Under the pieces are notes generated by a model. It had not been told where the DNA came from, did no database searches, and saw only the letters and a list, made by a program, of their open reading frames with translations. Positions 1-7,155 of a DNA stretch of 20,579 nt are shown here, one piece after another. Source of the DNA: a virus; the IMG/VR virus record IMGVR_UViG_3300004693_000005, positions 1 through 20,579 of that record; one strand, 5' to 3'. Every line of letters starts with the position of its first letter. Position 1 is the stretch's first letter. Both the position numbers and the translations under genes were made by a program.

Positions 1-1
1 A

Positions 2-112
2 ATATATACTGATAAAACTGAATACCCTTATGAAATAGATAAAGCAGATTATTATTGGGAATATGATATTAGCAATTCAGATTATAAATATATTAAATTT
101 GAAAATATATAA
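2..112 (+). CDS. C-terminal end of an unknown phage protein (cut by window edge)
   Basis: An open frame runs from the window edge to a TAA at 110-112 and gives the last 36 residues of a protein. Its tail, with the pattern E-Y-P-Y-E-I-D followed by Y-Y-W-E and ending I-K-F-E-N-I, closely resembles the tail of the next gene (E-F-P-Y-E-I-N, then S-Y-W-K, ending I-K-F-E-K). The two are therefore probably tandem paralogues. I do not recognise the family and cannot assign a function. The next start codon is only four bases after the stop. Confidence 0.6.
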   Translation: MYTDKTEYPYEIDKADYYWEYDISNSDYKYIKFENI

Positions 113-116
113 TATC

Positions 117-555
117 ATGAAATTTGAAATATTTGCGAAAAAATTATTGTTGGAATTTCCAATATATAACCCAACTTCTAAATTTTTAGATGATATTAAT
201 GATGAAAATGTTAATAGAAATGCTGTTGCATATAATTAAATATAAATTTGATAAAGATAATAATATACAATTAGGTGGAATTTGGCAAAATAAATTAATA
301 ACTGGATTGGTTAGAAGTTTATTTGTTGATTATTATCTAATAAAATATAATTCTATAACTTGCAGTACAGTTTCTAATAAATATGGAAAACCGTTTCTAC
401 AATCATTAGCAAAACAATTCATAGAACAGGGGAAATCTGTTAAAATTATATTAAAAGATAAAGAATTTCCATATGAAATAAACGATCAAGAATCATATTG
501 GAAATCCTCAAATGGAATTATGGCTTCTGAGAAACTTATTAAATTTGAAAAATAA
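117..555 (+). pseudogene. Unknown protein, frameshifted; tandem paralogue of the upstream gene
   Basis: An ATG at 117, four bases after the upstream stop, opens a frame (M-K-F-E-I-F-A-K-K-L and onward) that stops at 237-239 after 40 residues. The +1 frame then stays open to 555 and carries the part that matches the upstream gene's C-terminus. The segment is 439 bases, one more than a multiple of three, so dropping one base in the A/T-rich stretch at about 230-245 gives a single protein of about 145 residues (A-Y-N joined to K-Y-K-F-D). The ATG at 190 in the second frame would give a Met/Leu/Ile-rich N-terminus that looks like out-of-frame translation, so I do not treat it as the real start. 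It could be a pseudogene, a sequencing error or, less likely, programmed frameshifting. Function is unknown. Its position just upstream of the polymerase gene gives no firm clue. Confidence 0.55.
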
Positions 556-558
556 TCA

Positions 559-586
559 TTGCAAACATCAAAATTCTTGGTAAGAT
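559..586 (+). promoter_or_regulatory. Candidate promoter for the DNA polymerase gene
   Basis: TTGCAA at 559-564 is followed after exactly 16 bases by TAAGAT at 581-586. The same 16-base spacing recurs at other promoters in this window. The -10 box ends nine bases before the ATG at 596, so the transcript would be leaderless or nearly so. In such AT-rich DNA a chance match is possible. Confidence 0.4.
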
Positions 587-595
587 TGTTCTAAT

Positions 596-3500
596 ATGTA
601 TAGAAATTGTTATTATGATGGTCGGACAAGTTCAGTCTTTTTACGGACATGGGATGAAAATGGAAAACGGATAGATGCTTCTATTCCATTTAAACCATAT
701 CTGTACATAGAAAGAGAAGGTGGAGATGATGGGGTTTCAATTTTTAAAACACCTCTCGAAAAAAGAGTTTTTAAGAATTCATATGAACGCAAAAATTTCG
801 TAGAAGCAAATACTGATAAATATAGAATTTTTTATAATTTACCAGTCGATCAACAATATTTAATTGATACATATTATGATAAAATTGATGATAAAGATTT
901 TAGTAAATTTGATCTAAAAATTGCTAATATCGATATCGAAACTAAATGTAATAAATATTCTGATTTACATTTAGTTGAGATTAAAAATACTGATGGAGAA
1001 GTAACAAAAGTATATGTAGATGAATTGTCAAAACTCGATAAAAATAAATATACTATATTCGATGAAGAATCAAAACAATGGGAAAGAATTGCAAATAGTT
1101 GTTATCAAAAAACAGAATTTCCACAACCAGATACTGCACTTTTTCCTATTTTACTAATAACCTTGCATGACTCATTAACTGATGAATACCATACATGGGG
1201 GGTTAAAGAATATAAATCAAAAGCGGTGAAAAGATTCTATCATAAATGTGATTCAGAAGTTGAATTATTAACAGAATTTGTAAAATATTGGAAGAAAGAT
1301 TGTCCAGATATTCTTGTGGGATGGGCAATAGAAACTTTTGACGTTCCATATTTAATTAATCGTATTACAAATATTTTAGGAGAAAGTTCAGCAAATAAAC
1401 TATCGCCCGTTAATAAATTGTATGCGTCAGATACTGCTAATACATTCGGACAAAAATTTAAAAAATGGCATATTCAAGGCGTTAGTATTTTGGATTACTT
1501 GTTAGTATATAAAAAGTTTGCAAGAGATAAACGCGAATCTTATAAATTAAATTATATTGGAGAAGTAGAATTAGATGAAGGTAAACTTGAAATTAACGCT
1601 ACAAATCTATCTACATTAGCAGATACAGATTGGGAAAATTTTGTAGATTATAATATTCAGGACGTTGCTCTTGTTAATAAATTAGAAAATAAATTAAAGT
1701 ATATACAGATTGCTAGACTTCTTGCATATAAAGGATGTTCTAATTTTGAAAGCGCATTAGGAACTGTTGGTGTTGTGACAGGTGCTATTTGTGTTCAATC
1801 AAAAAAGAGTGGACTTGTAGTTCCAACATTTCCAAGTACTTCAGTTTCGGAATTTGTTGGAGGATTTGTAAGAGAACCTGTTACTGGATTATCTGAATCT
1901 ATTGTAAGTTTTGATGCGAATAGTCTATATCCAAATACTATTATTACATTAAACATATCACCTGAAACTAAAATTGGAAAAATTATTAATAATCCTGATT
2001 TCAATAATCCAGAAGATATTGCAGAATTAGTGTTGGTAAATAAAAAAGTTCATAAAATACCAATTATAAAATTAAAACAATTTCTAATATCTGAAAATAT
2101 ATGTTTATCAAAATCTAATATTCTATATTCTCAAAAAACTAAAGGTATTATTCCAGAATTAATTGATGATGTATATACAAAACGAGTTAATGCAAAAAAA
2201 GAATATACAATTATAGGTAATAAAATAGAAAAAACTTCACAAGATAAATTAGATATGATATATTTAGATATCTATCAGCAAAATTTAAAATTATTTATGA
2301 ATTCTCTATATGGAGCATTGGCAAATAATTACTGTATTTTTGCTGATGTTGATGCTGCAAGTTCTGTTACCACTACTGGACGTGCTGTAGGAAATGAAGC
2401 AGGAGTTATTATAGATAGATTTGCTAAAGAAAAATATGGAATCTCTAGTAGTTTAGCATTGTACGGTGATACTGACAGTTTAGTTGGAAATACTAAAATA
2501 CGCCATTCAAATGGGATTGAAACTATTGAAGAGTTGTGGAATTTAAATGTAAATAATATAACATATTCCAAATCAGGTCATGAAATGAAAGATACAAATG
2601 GAATAAAAATTCTTACATATCAATATGACATTCCAATATATGATAAAATAAAAAGAATCATTAGACATAAAGTATCAAAAGGTAAATATAAAATTGTAGT
2701 TAATAATAATGAAGTAATAACAACAGAAGATCATGGAATGGTTGTAATTAGAGATAATAAATTACATAGAGTATCTCCAAAAAATATTATTAAAGGTGAT
2801 AAAATTATATATTTAGAAAGTTTAATATCTTTCATAACAGAAGATTTTATAGTAGAGCAATTGGAAGATTTTGTGGATGAATATGTATATGATTTTGAGA
2901 TGGATAGTAATAAAGAAGAAGAACATGTATATTTTGCCAATGATATATTAGTTCATAATTCAATTTATATTACAATTAATCCTATTTTAAAAAAACTTGG
3001 GTATAAATTGTTAACTGATGATGGTGATATAACTGATGAAGCAAGTAAAATTGTTGATGAAATTGATGAAGTTTTAAATAAAGATATTAATACTTGGGCA
3101 AAAAATGATTTATATACAACTGATCCTAGATTTCTGTTTAAACGTGAAGTTATTGCAGAGTCAGGAGTATTTTTGATGAAGAAACGTTATATACTCCATG
3201 TCAATGATAATGAAGGAAAAAAGGTTGATAAGTTTAAATATGTAGGTGTTGAAGTTGCGAAGTCTACAATATCAAAAGAGATTAAAGGGTTCATTAAAAA
3301 TATAATGAATACTACTTTAATATCAAAGTCTGCAAAAATAACTAATGCAGTATATAAAAAGGCATATGAAGATTTTAAAGATTTAAATATAGATGATATT
3401 GCTTTCAGAATATCTGTCAACAATTATAGTAAATATTCTAAAAGTGTAATCATAAATACGTTTGAAAAGGGAACACCAGTGCATGTTAAAGCATCTATAT

Positions 3501-3799
3501 CATATAATCTATTATTAAAAGAGTTAAACATAGAAGATAAATATGAAAGAATAAATTCAAATCAAAAGGTAAAATGGTTCTATCTCAAGAAAAATATTTA
3601 TGGATTAGATGCTATTGCGTATCCAAGTGAATATCCTATTGAATTTAATATATTTCAAATTGATTATAAGAGAATGTTCGAAAAACAACTTGTAAATGCT
3701 ATAGAACGCTTATATGCTAGTGTTAATTGGATGTTACCAGATGTAGGCAATCAAACTACTACTAATTTATTTGATTTATTTTCTAATGATGAAGAATAA
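596..3799 (+). CDS. 43: Family B DNA polymerase, T4 gp43 type, containing a mini-intein
   Basis: Replicative DNA polymerase with 3'-5' proofreading. Exonuclease motifs: Exo I D113-I-E115, Exo II with D249 in F-D-V-P-Y-L, Exo III with D356 in Y-N-I-Q-D. Polymerase motifs: A, D440 in F-D-A-N-S-L-Y-P; B, N569 in N-S-L-Y-G; C, Y623-G-D-T-D627. These positions nearly match those of T4/RB69 gp43. Motif C is interrupted directly after D627 by a 161-residue intein (628-788). The extein resumes at S789 (S-I-Y-I-T). Without the intein the enzyme is 906 residues, against 898 in T4. The C-terminus N-L-F-D-L-F (1057-1062) resembles the clamp-binding peptide of gp43 and would dock on the gp45 clamp encoded downstream. 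The enzyme should be inactive until the intein is removed, because the intein splits the catalytic D-T-D-S motif. The ATG at 596 fits the family N-terminus; there is no SD sequence. Confidence 0.97.
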   Translation: MYRNCYYDGRTSSVFLRTWDENGKRIDASIPFKPYLYIEREGGDDGVSIFKTPLEKRVFKNSYERKNFVEANTDKYRIFYNLPVDQQYLIDTYYDKIDDKDFSKFDLKIANIDIETKCNKYSDLHLVEIKNTDGEVTKVYVDELSKLDKNKYTIFDEESKQWERIANSCYQKTEFPQPDTALFPILLITLHDSLTDEYHTWGVKEYKSKAVKRFYHKCDSEVELLTEFVKYWKKDCPDILVGWAIETFDVPYLINRITNILGESSANKLSPVNKLYASDTANTFGQKFKKWHIQGVSILDYLLVYKKFARDKRESYKLNYIGEVELDEGKLEINATNLSTLADTDWENFVDYNIQDVALVNKLENKLKYIQIARLLAYKGCSNFESALGTVGVVTGAICVQSKKSGLVVPTFPSTSVSEFVGGFVREPVTGLSESIVSFDANSLYPNTIITLNISPETKIGKIINNPDFNNPEDIAELVLVNKKVHKIPIIKLKQFLISENICLSKSNILYSQKTKGIIPELIDDVYTKRVNAKKEYTIIGNKIEKTSQDKLDMIYLDIYQQNLKLFMNSLYGALANNYCIFADVDAASSVTTTGRAVGNEAGVIIDRFAKEKYGISSSLALYGDTDSLVGNTKIRHSNGIETIEELWNLNVNNITYSKSGHEMKDTNGIKILTYQYDIPIYDKIKRIIRHKVSKGKYKIVVNNNEVITTEDHGMVVIRDNKLHRVSPKNIIKGDKIIYLESLISFITEDFIVEQLEDFVDEYVYDFEMDSNKEEEHVYFANDILVHNSIYITINPILKKLGYKLLTDDGDITDEASKIVDEIDEVLNKDINTWAKNDLYTTDPRFLFKREVIAESGVFLMKKRYILHVNDNEGKKVDKFKYVGVEVAKSTISKEIKGFIKNIMNTTLISKSAKITNAVYKKAYEDFKDLNIDDIAFRISVNNYSKYSKSVIINTFEKGTPVHVKASISYNLLLKELNIEDKYERINSNQKVKWFYLKKNIYGLDAIAYPSEYPIEFNIFQIDYKRMFEKQLVNAIERLYASVNWMLPDVGNQTTTNLFDLFSNDEE
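2477..2959 (+). mobile_element. In-frame mini-intein in DNA polymerase motif C (161 residues)
   Basis: A self-splicing protein element inserted between D627 and S789 of gp43. It begins with Ser (S-L-V-G-N-T, block A), has block B with the T-x-x-H motif T-E-D-H at intein residues 83-86, block F (V-Y-D-F-E-M-D ... H-V-Y-F-A-N) and block G ending V-H-N followed by Ser. All residues needed for standard splicing are visible: first Ser, block B Thr and His, penultimate His160, terminal Asn161 and +1 Ser. Only about 50 residues separate blocks B and F, with no LAGLIDADG motif, so no homing endonuclease domain is present. The insertion point (Y-G-D-T-D/S) is the site used by known archaeal family B polymerase inteins, an active-site position that is hard to lose by imprecise deletion. 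Confidence 0.93.
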
Positions 3800-3814
3800 A
3801 TTATACAAACACTA

Positions 3815-3842
3815 TTGATTTATTATAAAACAATGGTAAACT
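3815..3842 (+). promoter_or_regulatory. Promoter, TTGATT-N16-TAAACT
   Basis: TTGATT at 3815-3820, a 16-base spacer, then TAAACT at 3837-3842 followed by ATA. The same hexamers, spacing and ATA extension occur before uvsX (4310-4337), which makes this more than a chance match. The expected transcript start is near 3849, so the ATG at 3860 rather than the upstream in-frame ATGs is the start of the next gene. Confidence 0.6.
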
Positions 3843-3859
3843 ATAAGAGAAATAAAATT

Positions 3860-4231
3860 ATGAGTGATACAACATTAACAACATTCCTTGACGCAATTGG
3901 CAGAACTATTATCGGTGAAGTCGTTGCAGAACAAACCAATCAAACTATCTTAGCAGTAAAGAATCCTGCGCTAATTCATATTGTCCCTAATGCAAATACT
4001 GGACAAATACAATTGCAAATCCTTCCATTATTCTTTAGAGAATTCTTGGCAGATAAGGATGAGGGAACTGTTTGGTTTTATAATCGTGATAATATTACAG
4101 AAAGTGCTCCAATCGCATATGATTTTAAACTTCCTGCTCAATATACACAGATTTTTAATCCATCGCCAATTATAGTTCCTTCAACTAATTCTGAACCACC
4201 TACAATTAAGTTGTTTGATGATGGTCAGTAA
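3860..4231 (+). CDS. Small phage protein between polymerase and recombinase genes, function unknown
   Basis: A 123-residue protein starting M-S-D-T-T-L-T-T-F-L-D. The frame could be extended upstream to 3815, but that stretch holds the promoter, so the ATG at 3860, in the context ATAAAATTATG shared with uvsX, is the better start. It has no signal peptide or membrane segment. Visible features are an N-terminal F-L-D-A-I-G-R-T-I-I-G-E-V stretch, then V-K-N-P-A and a P-L-F-F-R-E-F-L segment, and a Pro/Ser-rich acidic tail. From memory, T4-like marine phages carry a similar small gene between genes 43 and uvsX; this needs a search. The alternating beta-like pattern with a G-E-V turn made me think of a small beta-barrel of the Sm type, but that is a guess. 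It ends 25 bases before a strong terminator, so it is probably its own short transcription unit or the end of the gene 43 transcript. Confidence 0.75.
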   Translation: MSDTTLTTFLDAIGRTIIGEVVAEQTNQTILAVKNPALIHIVPNANTGQIQLQILPLFFREFLADKDEGTVWFYNRDNITESAPIAYDFKLPAQYTQIFNPSPIIVPSTNSEPPTIKLFDDGQ

Positions 4232-4255
4232 GAAATAATATATAATTAATACATT

Positions 4256-4293
4256 AAAAGGTAATAGATGTTAATTCATTTATTACCTTTTTT
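4256..4293 (+). terminator. Intrinsic terminator
   Basis: A perfect 11-bp stem (AAAAGGTAATA at 4256-4266 with TATTACCTTTT at 4281-4291), a 14-base loop and a run of six T at 4288-4293. It separates the polymerase unit from the uvsX unit. Confidence 0.85.
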
Positions 4294-4309
4294 CACGTTG
4301 ATATTGGAT

Positions 4310-4337
4310 TTGATTTTTTATTAATTTATGTTAAACT
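4310..4337 (+). promoter_or_regulatory. Promoter for uvsX, TTGATT-N16-TAAACT
   Basis: TTGATT at 4310-4315 and TAAACT at 4332-4337, followed by ATA, with a 16-base spacer. This is identical in boxes and spacing to the promoter at 3815-3842. It lies just after a terminator and about ten bases of leader before the uvsX ATG at 4353, so it starts a new unit that may run through to the DHH gene. Confidence 0.6.
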
Positions 4338-4352
4338 ATAGGTAATAAAATT

Positions 4353-5501
4353 ATGGCAAAAAAGAGTGAATTAGCAAAAATGACTTCGATATTTGGATCA
4401 GTTGATAAAATGAATCCAGATGCATCTATATTAGAAGATAATAGTATTTCAACAGTAAATGAATGGATATCTACTGGATGTTATGCGTTAAATGCGATTA
4501 TATCAGGATCTTTATATAAAGGGATACCAAGAGGACGTATTACAGGATTTTCTGGTCCTAGTATGTCTGGTAAAACTTTTATTATTAATAAATGTATCGC
4601 AAACGCACAGAAAGAAGGATATATTGGCGTTATATGGGATTCTGAGGTTGCAGTAGATAAAAAGGGAGCAATGGGCGTTGGGGTTGATCCTTCTAAAGTT
4701 AAATCTTATCCAGTTGAAAGTGTAGAGGAATGTAGGAACCAAATTAGTACATTATTAGATAATTTGATTAAACATAATGAAACTTTAGAAGAAAAAGATA
4801 AACAAAAAATTATAATTTCTATTGATTCGTTAGGTAATTTAGCAAGTTCTAAAGAACTTAAAGATGCTGAAGCAGGTAAAGACGCAACAGATACTGGAAC
4901 ACGCGCAAAGTGTATAAAAAGTATGATGCGAGTTTTAACTTATAAAGCAGCAAAGGCTGGAGTTCCGATATTATTTAGTAATCATATTTATGAAGGCATG
5001 GAAATGTTTCCTTCGCTTGTTAAAACTCAAAGTGGTGGCAAAGGTCCGATTTATCTTGCATCCGTCTTGGTACAACTTAGCACTAGAAATGAAAAAACTT
5101 CAGAAAATGATGGAGCAGTAGCATTGGCAAATTCTCATAATATTTCAGGTGTTACATTAGGTGCATTAACAATTAAAAATCGATTTGTTCCTAGTTTCTT
5201 AAAAACTGAATTATATTTGAATTTTAAAACTGGTCTTGATCCTTATGCTGGTTTGTTTGAACTTGCGGAAGCATTTGAAGTAATTAAAAAAGCAGAGAAG
5301 GGATATAACTTTTTATTCAATGGTGAAAGTATTGGAAGAAAGAAGGAATTTGAAAAGAGTAAAGAAGTATGGGAAAAGATTATGCCAGTATTGGAAAAAG
5401 TATTAAATGAAAAACTTTGTTATGGTGGAGGTGGAGATTCTGAAGATATTGCAACAGAAATTGAAGAATTGGAAGATGAAGAAGTTGACGATAAAGAATA
5501 G
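4353..5501 (+). CDS. uvsX: UvsX, RecA-family recombinase
   Basis: ATP-dependent strand-exchange protein that pairs single-stranded DNA with homologous duplex and drives recombination-dependent replication in T4-like phages. The RecA core is clear: Walker A G-P-S-M-S-G-K-T at 68-75, an acidic segment W-D-S-E after the first core helix, and Walker B I-I-I-S-I-D-S-L-G-N at 153-162 followed by L-A-S-S-K-E as in T4 UvsX. A DNA-binding loop region follows (about 211-231, ending Q-S-G-G-K-G). The C-terminus is a glycine stretch followed by a strongly acidic tail, typical of proteins acting with gp32 and UvsY. Its 382 residues compare with about 390 in T4. It has its own promoter and no SD sequence. 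The methyltransferase gene starts 18 bases after its stop. Confidence 0.95.
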   Translation: MAKKSELAKMTSIFGSVDKMNPDASILEDNSISTVNEWISTGCYALNAIISGSLYKGIPRGRITGFSGPSMSGKTFIINKCIANAQKEGYIGVIWDSEVAVDKKGAMGVGVDPSKVKSYPVESVEECRNQISTLLDNLIKHNETLEEKDKQKIIISIDSLGNLASSKELKDAEAGKDATDTGTRAKCIKSMMRVLTYKAAKAGVPILFSNHIYEGMEMFPSLVKTQSGGKGPIYLASVLVQLSTRNEKTSENDGAVALANSHNISGVTLGALTIKNRFVPSFLKTELYLNFKTGLDPYAGLFELAEAFEVIKKAEKGYNFLFNGESIGRKKEFEKSKEVWEKIMPVLEKVLNEKLCYGGGGDSEDIATEIEELEDEEVDDKE

Positions 5502-5513
5502 ACATGATATAAT
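5485..5513 (+). promoter_or_regulatory. Candidate promoter for the methyltransferase gene
   Basis: TTGACG at 5485-5490 and a perfect TATAAT at 5508-5513 with a 17-base spacer, overlapping the end of uvsX. The -10 box ends six bases before the ATG at 5520, which predicts a transcript starting at or beside the start codon (leaderless). This would let the methylase and its partner be expressed apart from uvsX. Confidence 0.5.
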
Positions 5514-5519
5514 TCAAAC

Positions 5520-6476
5520 ATGAAATACAAATTTATAGATTTATTTTGCGGTATTGGTGGATTTCATTTAGCATTAAAAGATCATGCTTCATGTGTATTT
5601 GCATCTGAATGGGATAAAAACGCAGAAAAAACCTATAGAATGAATTTTAATGTAGTTAATTTTGCAGGAGATATAACAAAAATATCTCCTGCAAATATTC
5701 CTTATCATGATATTCTTTGTGGGGGATTTCCTTGTCAACCATTTAGTGTTGCGGGTAATCAATTAGGATTTAATCACAAAGAACAAGGAAATTTATTCTT
5801 TAATATTTGTGATATTTTAAAGGAGAAAAATCCGAATGTAGTATTTTTAGAAAATGTTAAAAATATTATTTCTCATGATGGTGAAAATACCTTTAAAGTT
5901 ATATTAGAAGAACTTCATAAATTAGAATATTACGTGAAATATAAAGTTTTAAATGCGACAAAATATGGAAATCTACCACAAAATAGAGAACGTATTTATA
6001 TTGTGGGATTTAAAGATATTAATGTGTTTAATAAATTCACGTTTCCAGAAGAGATTCCATTAACTACTAAATTATTTGGTGATATAATTAATATTGATAT
6101 TAAACAAGAGCAAAGTTTATACCAAACTAATCTAAGTAGTCCTTCAGTTAAAAAAATGCTAGAAGGAGTAACTGAAAAATATCATATCTATCAGTACAGA
6201 CGATATATGATGCGAAAAAATAAATCTGGTGAATGTCCAACGCTTACTGCAAATATGGGTAGTGGTGGTCATAATGTTCCGCTCATACTAGATAATTTTG
6301 GAGTTAGAAAATTATCAGTAAAAGAATGTTTTAAATTGCAAGGGTATTGCGATAATTATATTATTCCAAATATTGCAACAGGACATTTATATAAACAGAT
6401 TGGAAATTCTGTTCCAGTTACCGTAGTTAAAAGAATTGCGGATAATATCATAGAAGCATTAAATCATGAATATTAA
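5520..6476 (+). CDS. DNA (cytosine-5) methyltransferase
   Basis: Transfers a methyl group from S-adenosylmethionine to carbon 5 of cytosine in a specific DNA site. All main motifs are present in order: motif I F-I-D-L-F-C-G-I-G-G near the N-terminus, motif IV G-G-F-P-C-Q-P-F-S with catalytic Cys72, motif VI E111-N-V, motif VIII Q154-N-R-E-R-I-Y-I-V-G, a target-recognition region (about 180-260), and motif X G-N-S-V-P at about 295-299. At 318 residues it is a complete, compact enzyme. The next gene, a candidate nuclease, overlaps its last 11 bases, the usual arrangement of a type II restriction-modification pair. It could instead act alone to protect phage DNA from host restriction. The recognition site cannot be read from sequence. 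Confidence 0.96.
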   Translation: MKYKFIDLFCGIGGFHLALKDHASCVFASEWDKNAEKTYRMNFNVVNFAGDITKISPANIPYHDILCGGFPCQPFSVAGNQLGFNHKEQGNLFFNICDILKEKNPNVVFLENVKNIISHDGENTFKVILEELHKLEYYVKYKVLNATKYGNLPQNRERIYIVGFKDINVFNKFTFPEEIPLTTKLFGDIINIDIKQEQSLYQTNLSSPSVKKMLEGVTEKYHIYQYRRYMMRKNKSGECPTLTANMGSGGHNVPLILDNFGVRKLSVKECFKLQGYCDNYIIPNIATGHLYKQIGNSVPVTVVKRIADNIIEALNHEY

Positions 6477-7134
6477 AAATCGATATGAGTATGAAATATG
6501 TAGCGATAAAGTTTTTACAATTTTAAACTTTGCAAAGGAGTTTAGTTCTGATAATATTTCCAATCAAAAAACTCATAGAAGTGGATATAATAGAACTAAA
6601 ATAGATATAATTTTTAATACAATAATCGGGAAATCAGGAGAAGTTGCATTTTGTGAATATCTTATGGATTCTGGTAATAATGCAACAGTAGATTTTGAAT
6701 TACTTACAAAAAAAGAAAAAAGTTCTAATATAGAGATTTGGAAAAATATTGTGCCTGATATAAAGGTTGATGACATATCAGCATCTATTAAATCTACAAA
6801 ATCAAATGGAACTAGATATTTAATAAACAGTAATAGTGGATGGATTCAAAATTATGAACATTCCTCTGTTAACTATTTTGGGCTTGCAAGAGTGAATTTT
6901 CCTGATAATATAAAAAAAATAATACAAGATAATGAGTTAAAATCGCTTTATTCCTATTATTTAAAGAATAACATTAAAGTTTTGATTTCAGGATTAATAG
7001 ATAAGAAAACATTTTTTAGTAAAATAAAAAAATTATCAGATCAAGAAGTTAAGTTTTGTGGTAGAGAAGGAGATGATTCTAAGGTTATGTTTGATGATAT
7101 AAGAAATAATGAATGTAATCGGTTTAAATTGTGA
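6466..7134 (+). CDS. Candidate type II restriction endonuclease (PD-(D/E)XK-like), partner of the methyltransferase
   Basis: A 222-residue protein whose ATG lies inside the methyltransferase gene (11-base overlap), so the two are probably translationally coupled. I do not recognise it by overall sequence. A segment G-K-S-G-E59-V-A-F-C-E64-Y-L is followed by P97-D98-I-K-V-D-D-I-S-A-S107-I-K109-S, which fits a PD-(D/E)XK core with helix glutamate, catalytic Asp98 and Lys109. The usual acidic residue before the Lys is replaced by Ser107, as in some divergent nucleases. Gene coupling and this motif suggest the restriction half of a restriction-modification system. It could instead be a nickase or an unrelated accessory protein. 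It has no membrane segments or signal peptide. Confidence 0.6.
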   Translation: MNIKNRYEYEICSDKVFTILNFAKEFSSDNISNQKTHRSGYNRTKIDIIFNTIIGKSGEVAFCEYLMDSGNNATVDFELLTKKEKSSNIEIWKNIVPDIKVDDISASIKSTKSNGTRYLINSNSGWIQNYEHSSVNYFGLARVNFPDNIKKIIQDNELKSLYSYYLKNNIKVLISGLIDKKTFFSKIKKLSDQEVKFCGREGDDSKVMFDDIRNNECNRFKL

Positions 7135-7155
7135 TAAAATTAGAAAAGTAATATT

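Noticed and set aside
190-555. The open frame from the ATG at 190 as an intact 121-residue gene
   Set aside because: Its first 17 residues are a Met/Leu/Ile-rich string with no counterpart, while the other frame at 117-239 gives a natural start directly after the upstream stop. A frameshifted gene fits better.
2477-2959. A LAGLIDADG homing endonuclease domain within the polymerase intein
   Set aside because: Only about 50 residues lie between splicing blocks B and F and no such motif is visible.
1795-3423. Antisense open frames within the polymerase gene and similar ones elsewhere (for example 4512-4742, 10406-10630, 18726-18941)
   Set aside because: They lie opposite strongly supported genes, have unnatural composition and no recognisable domains or start signals.
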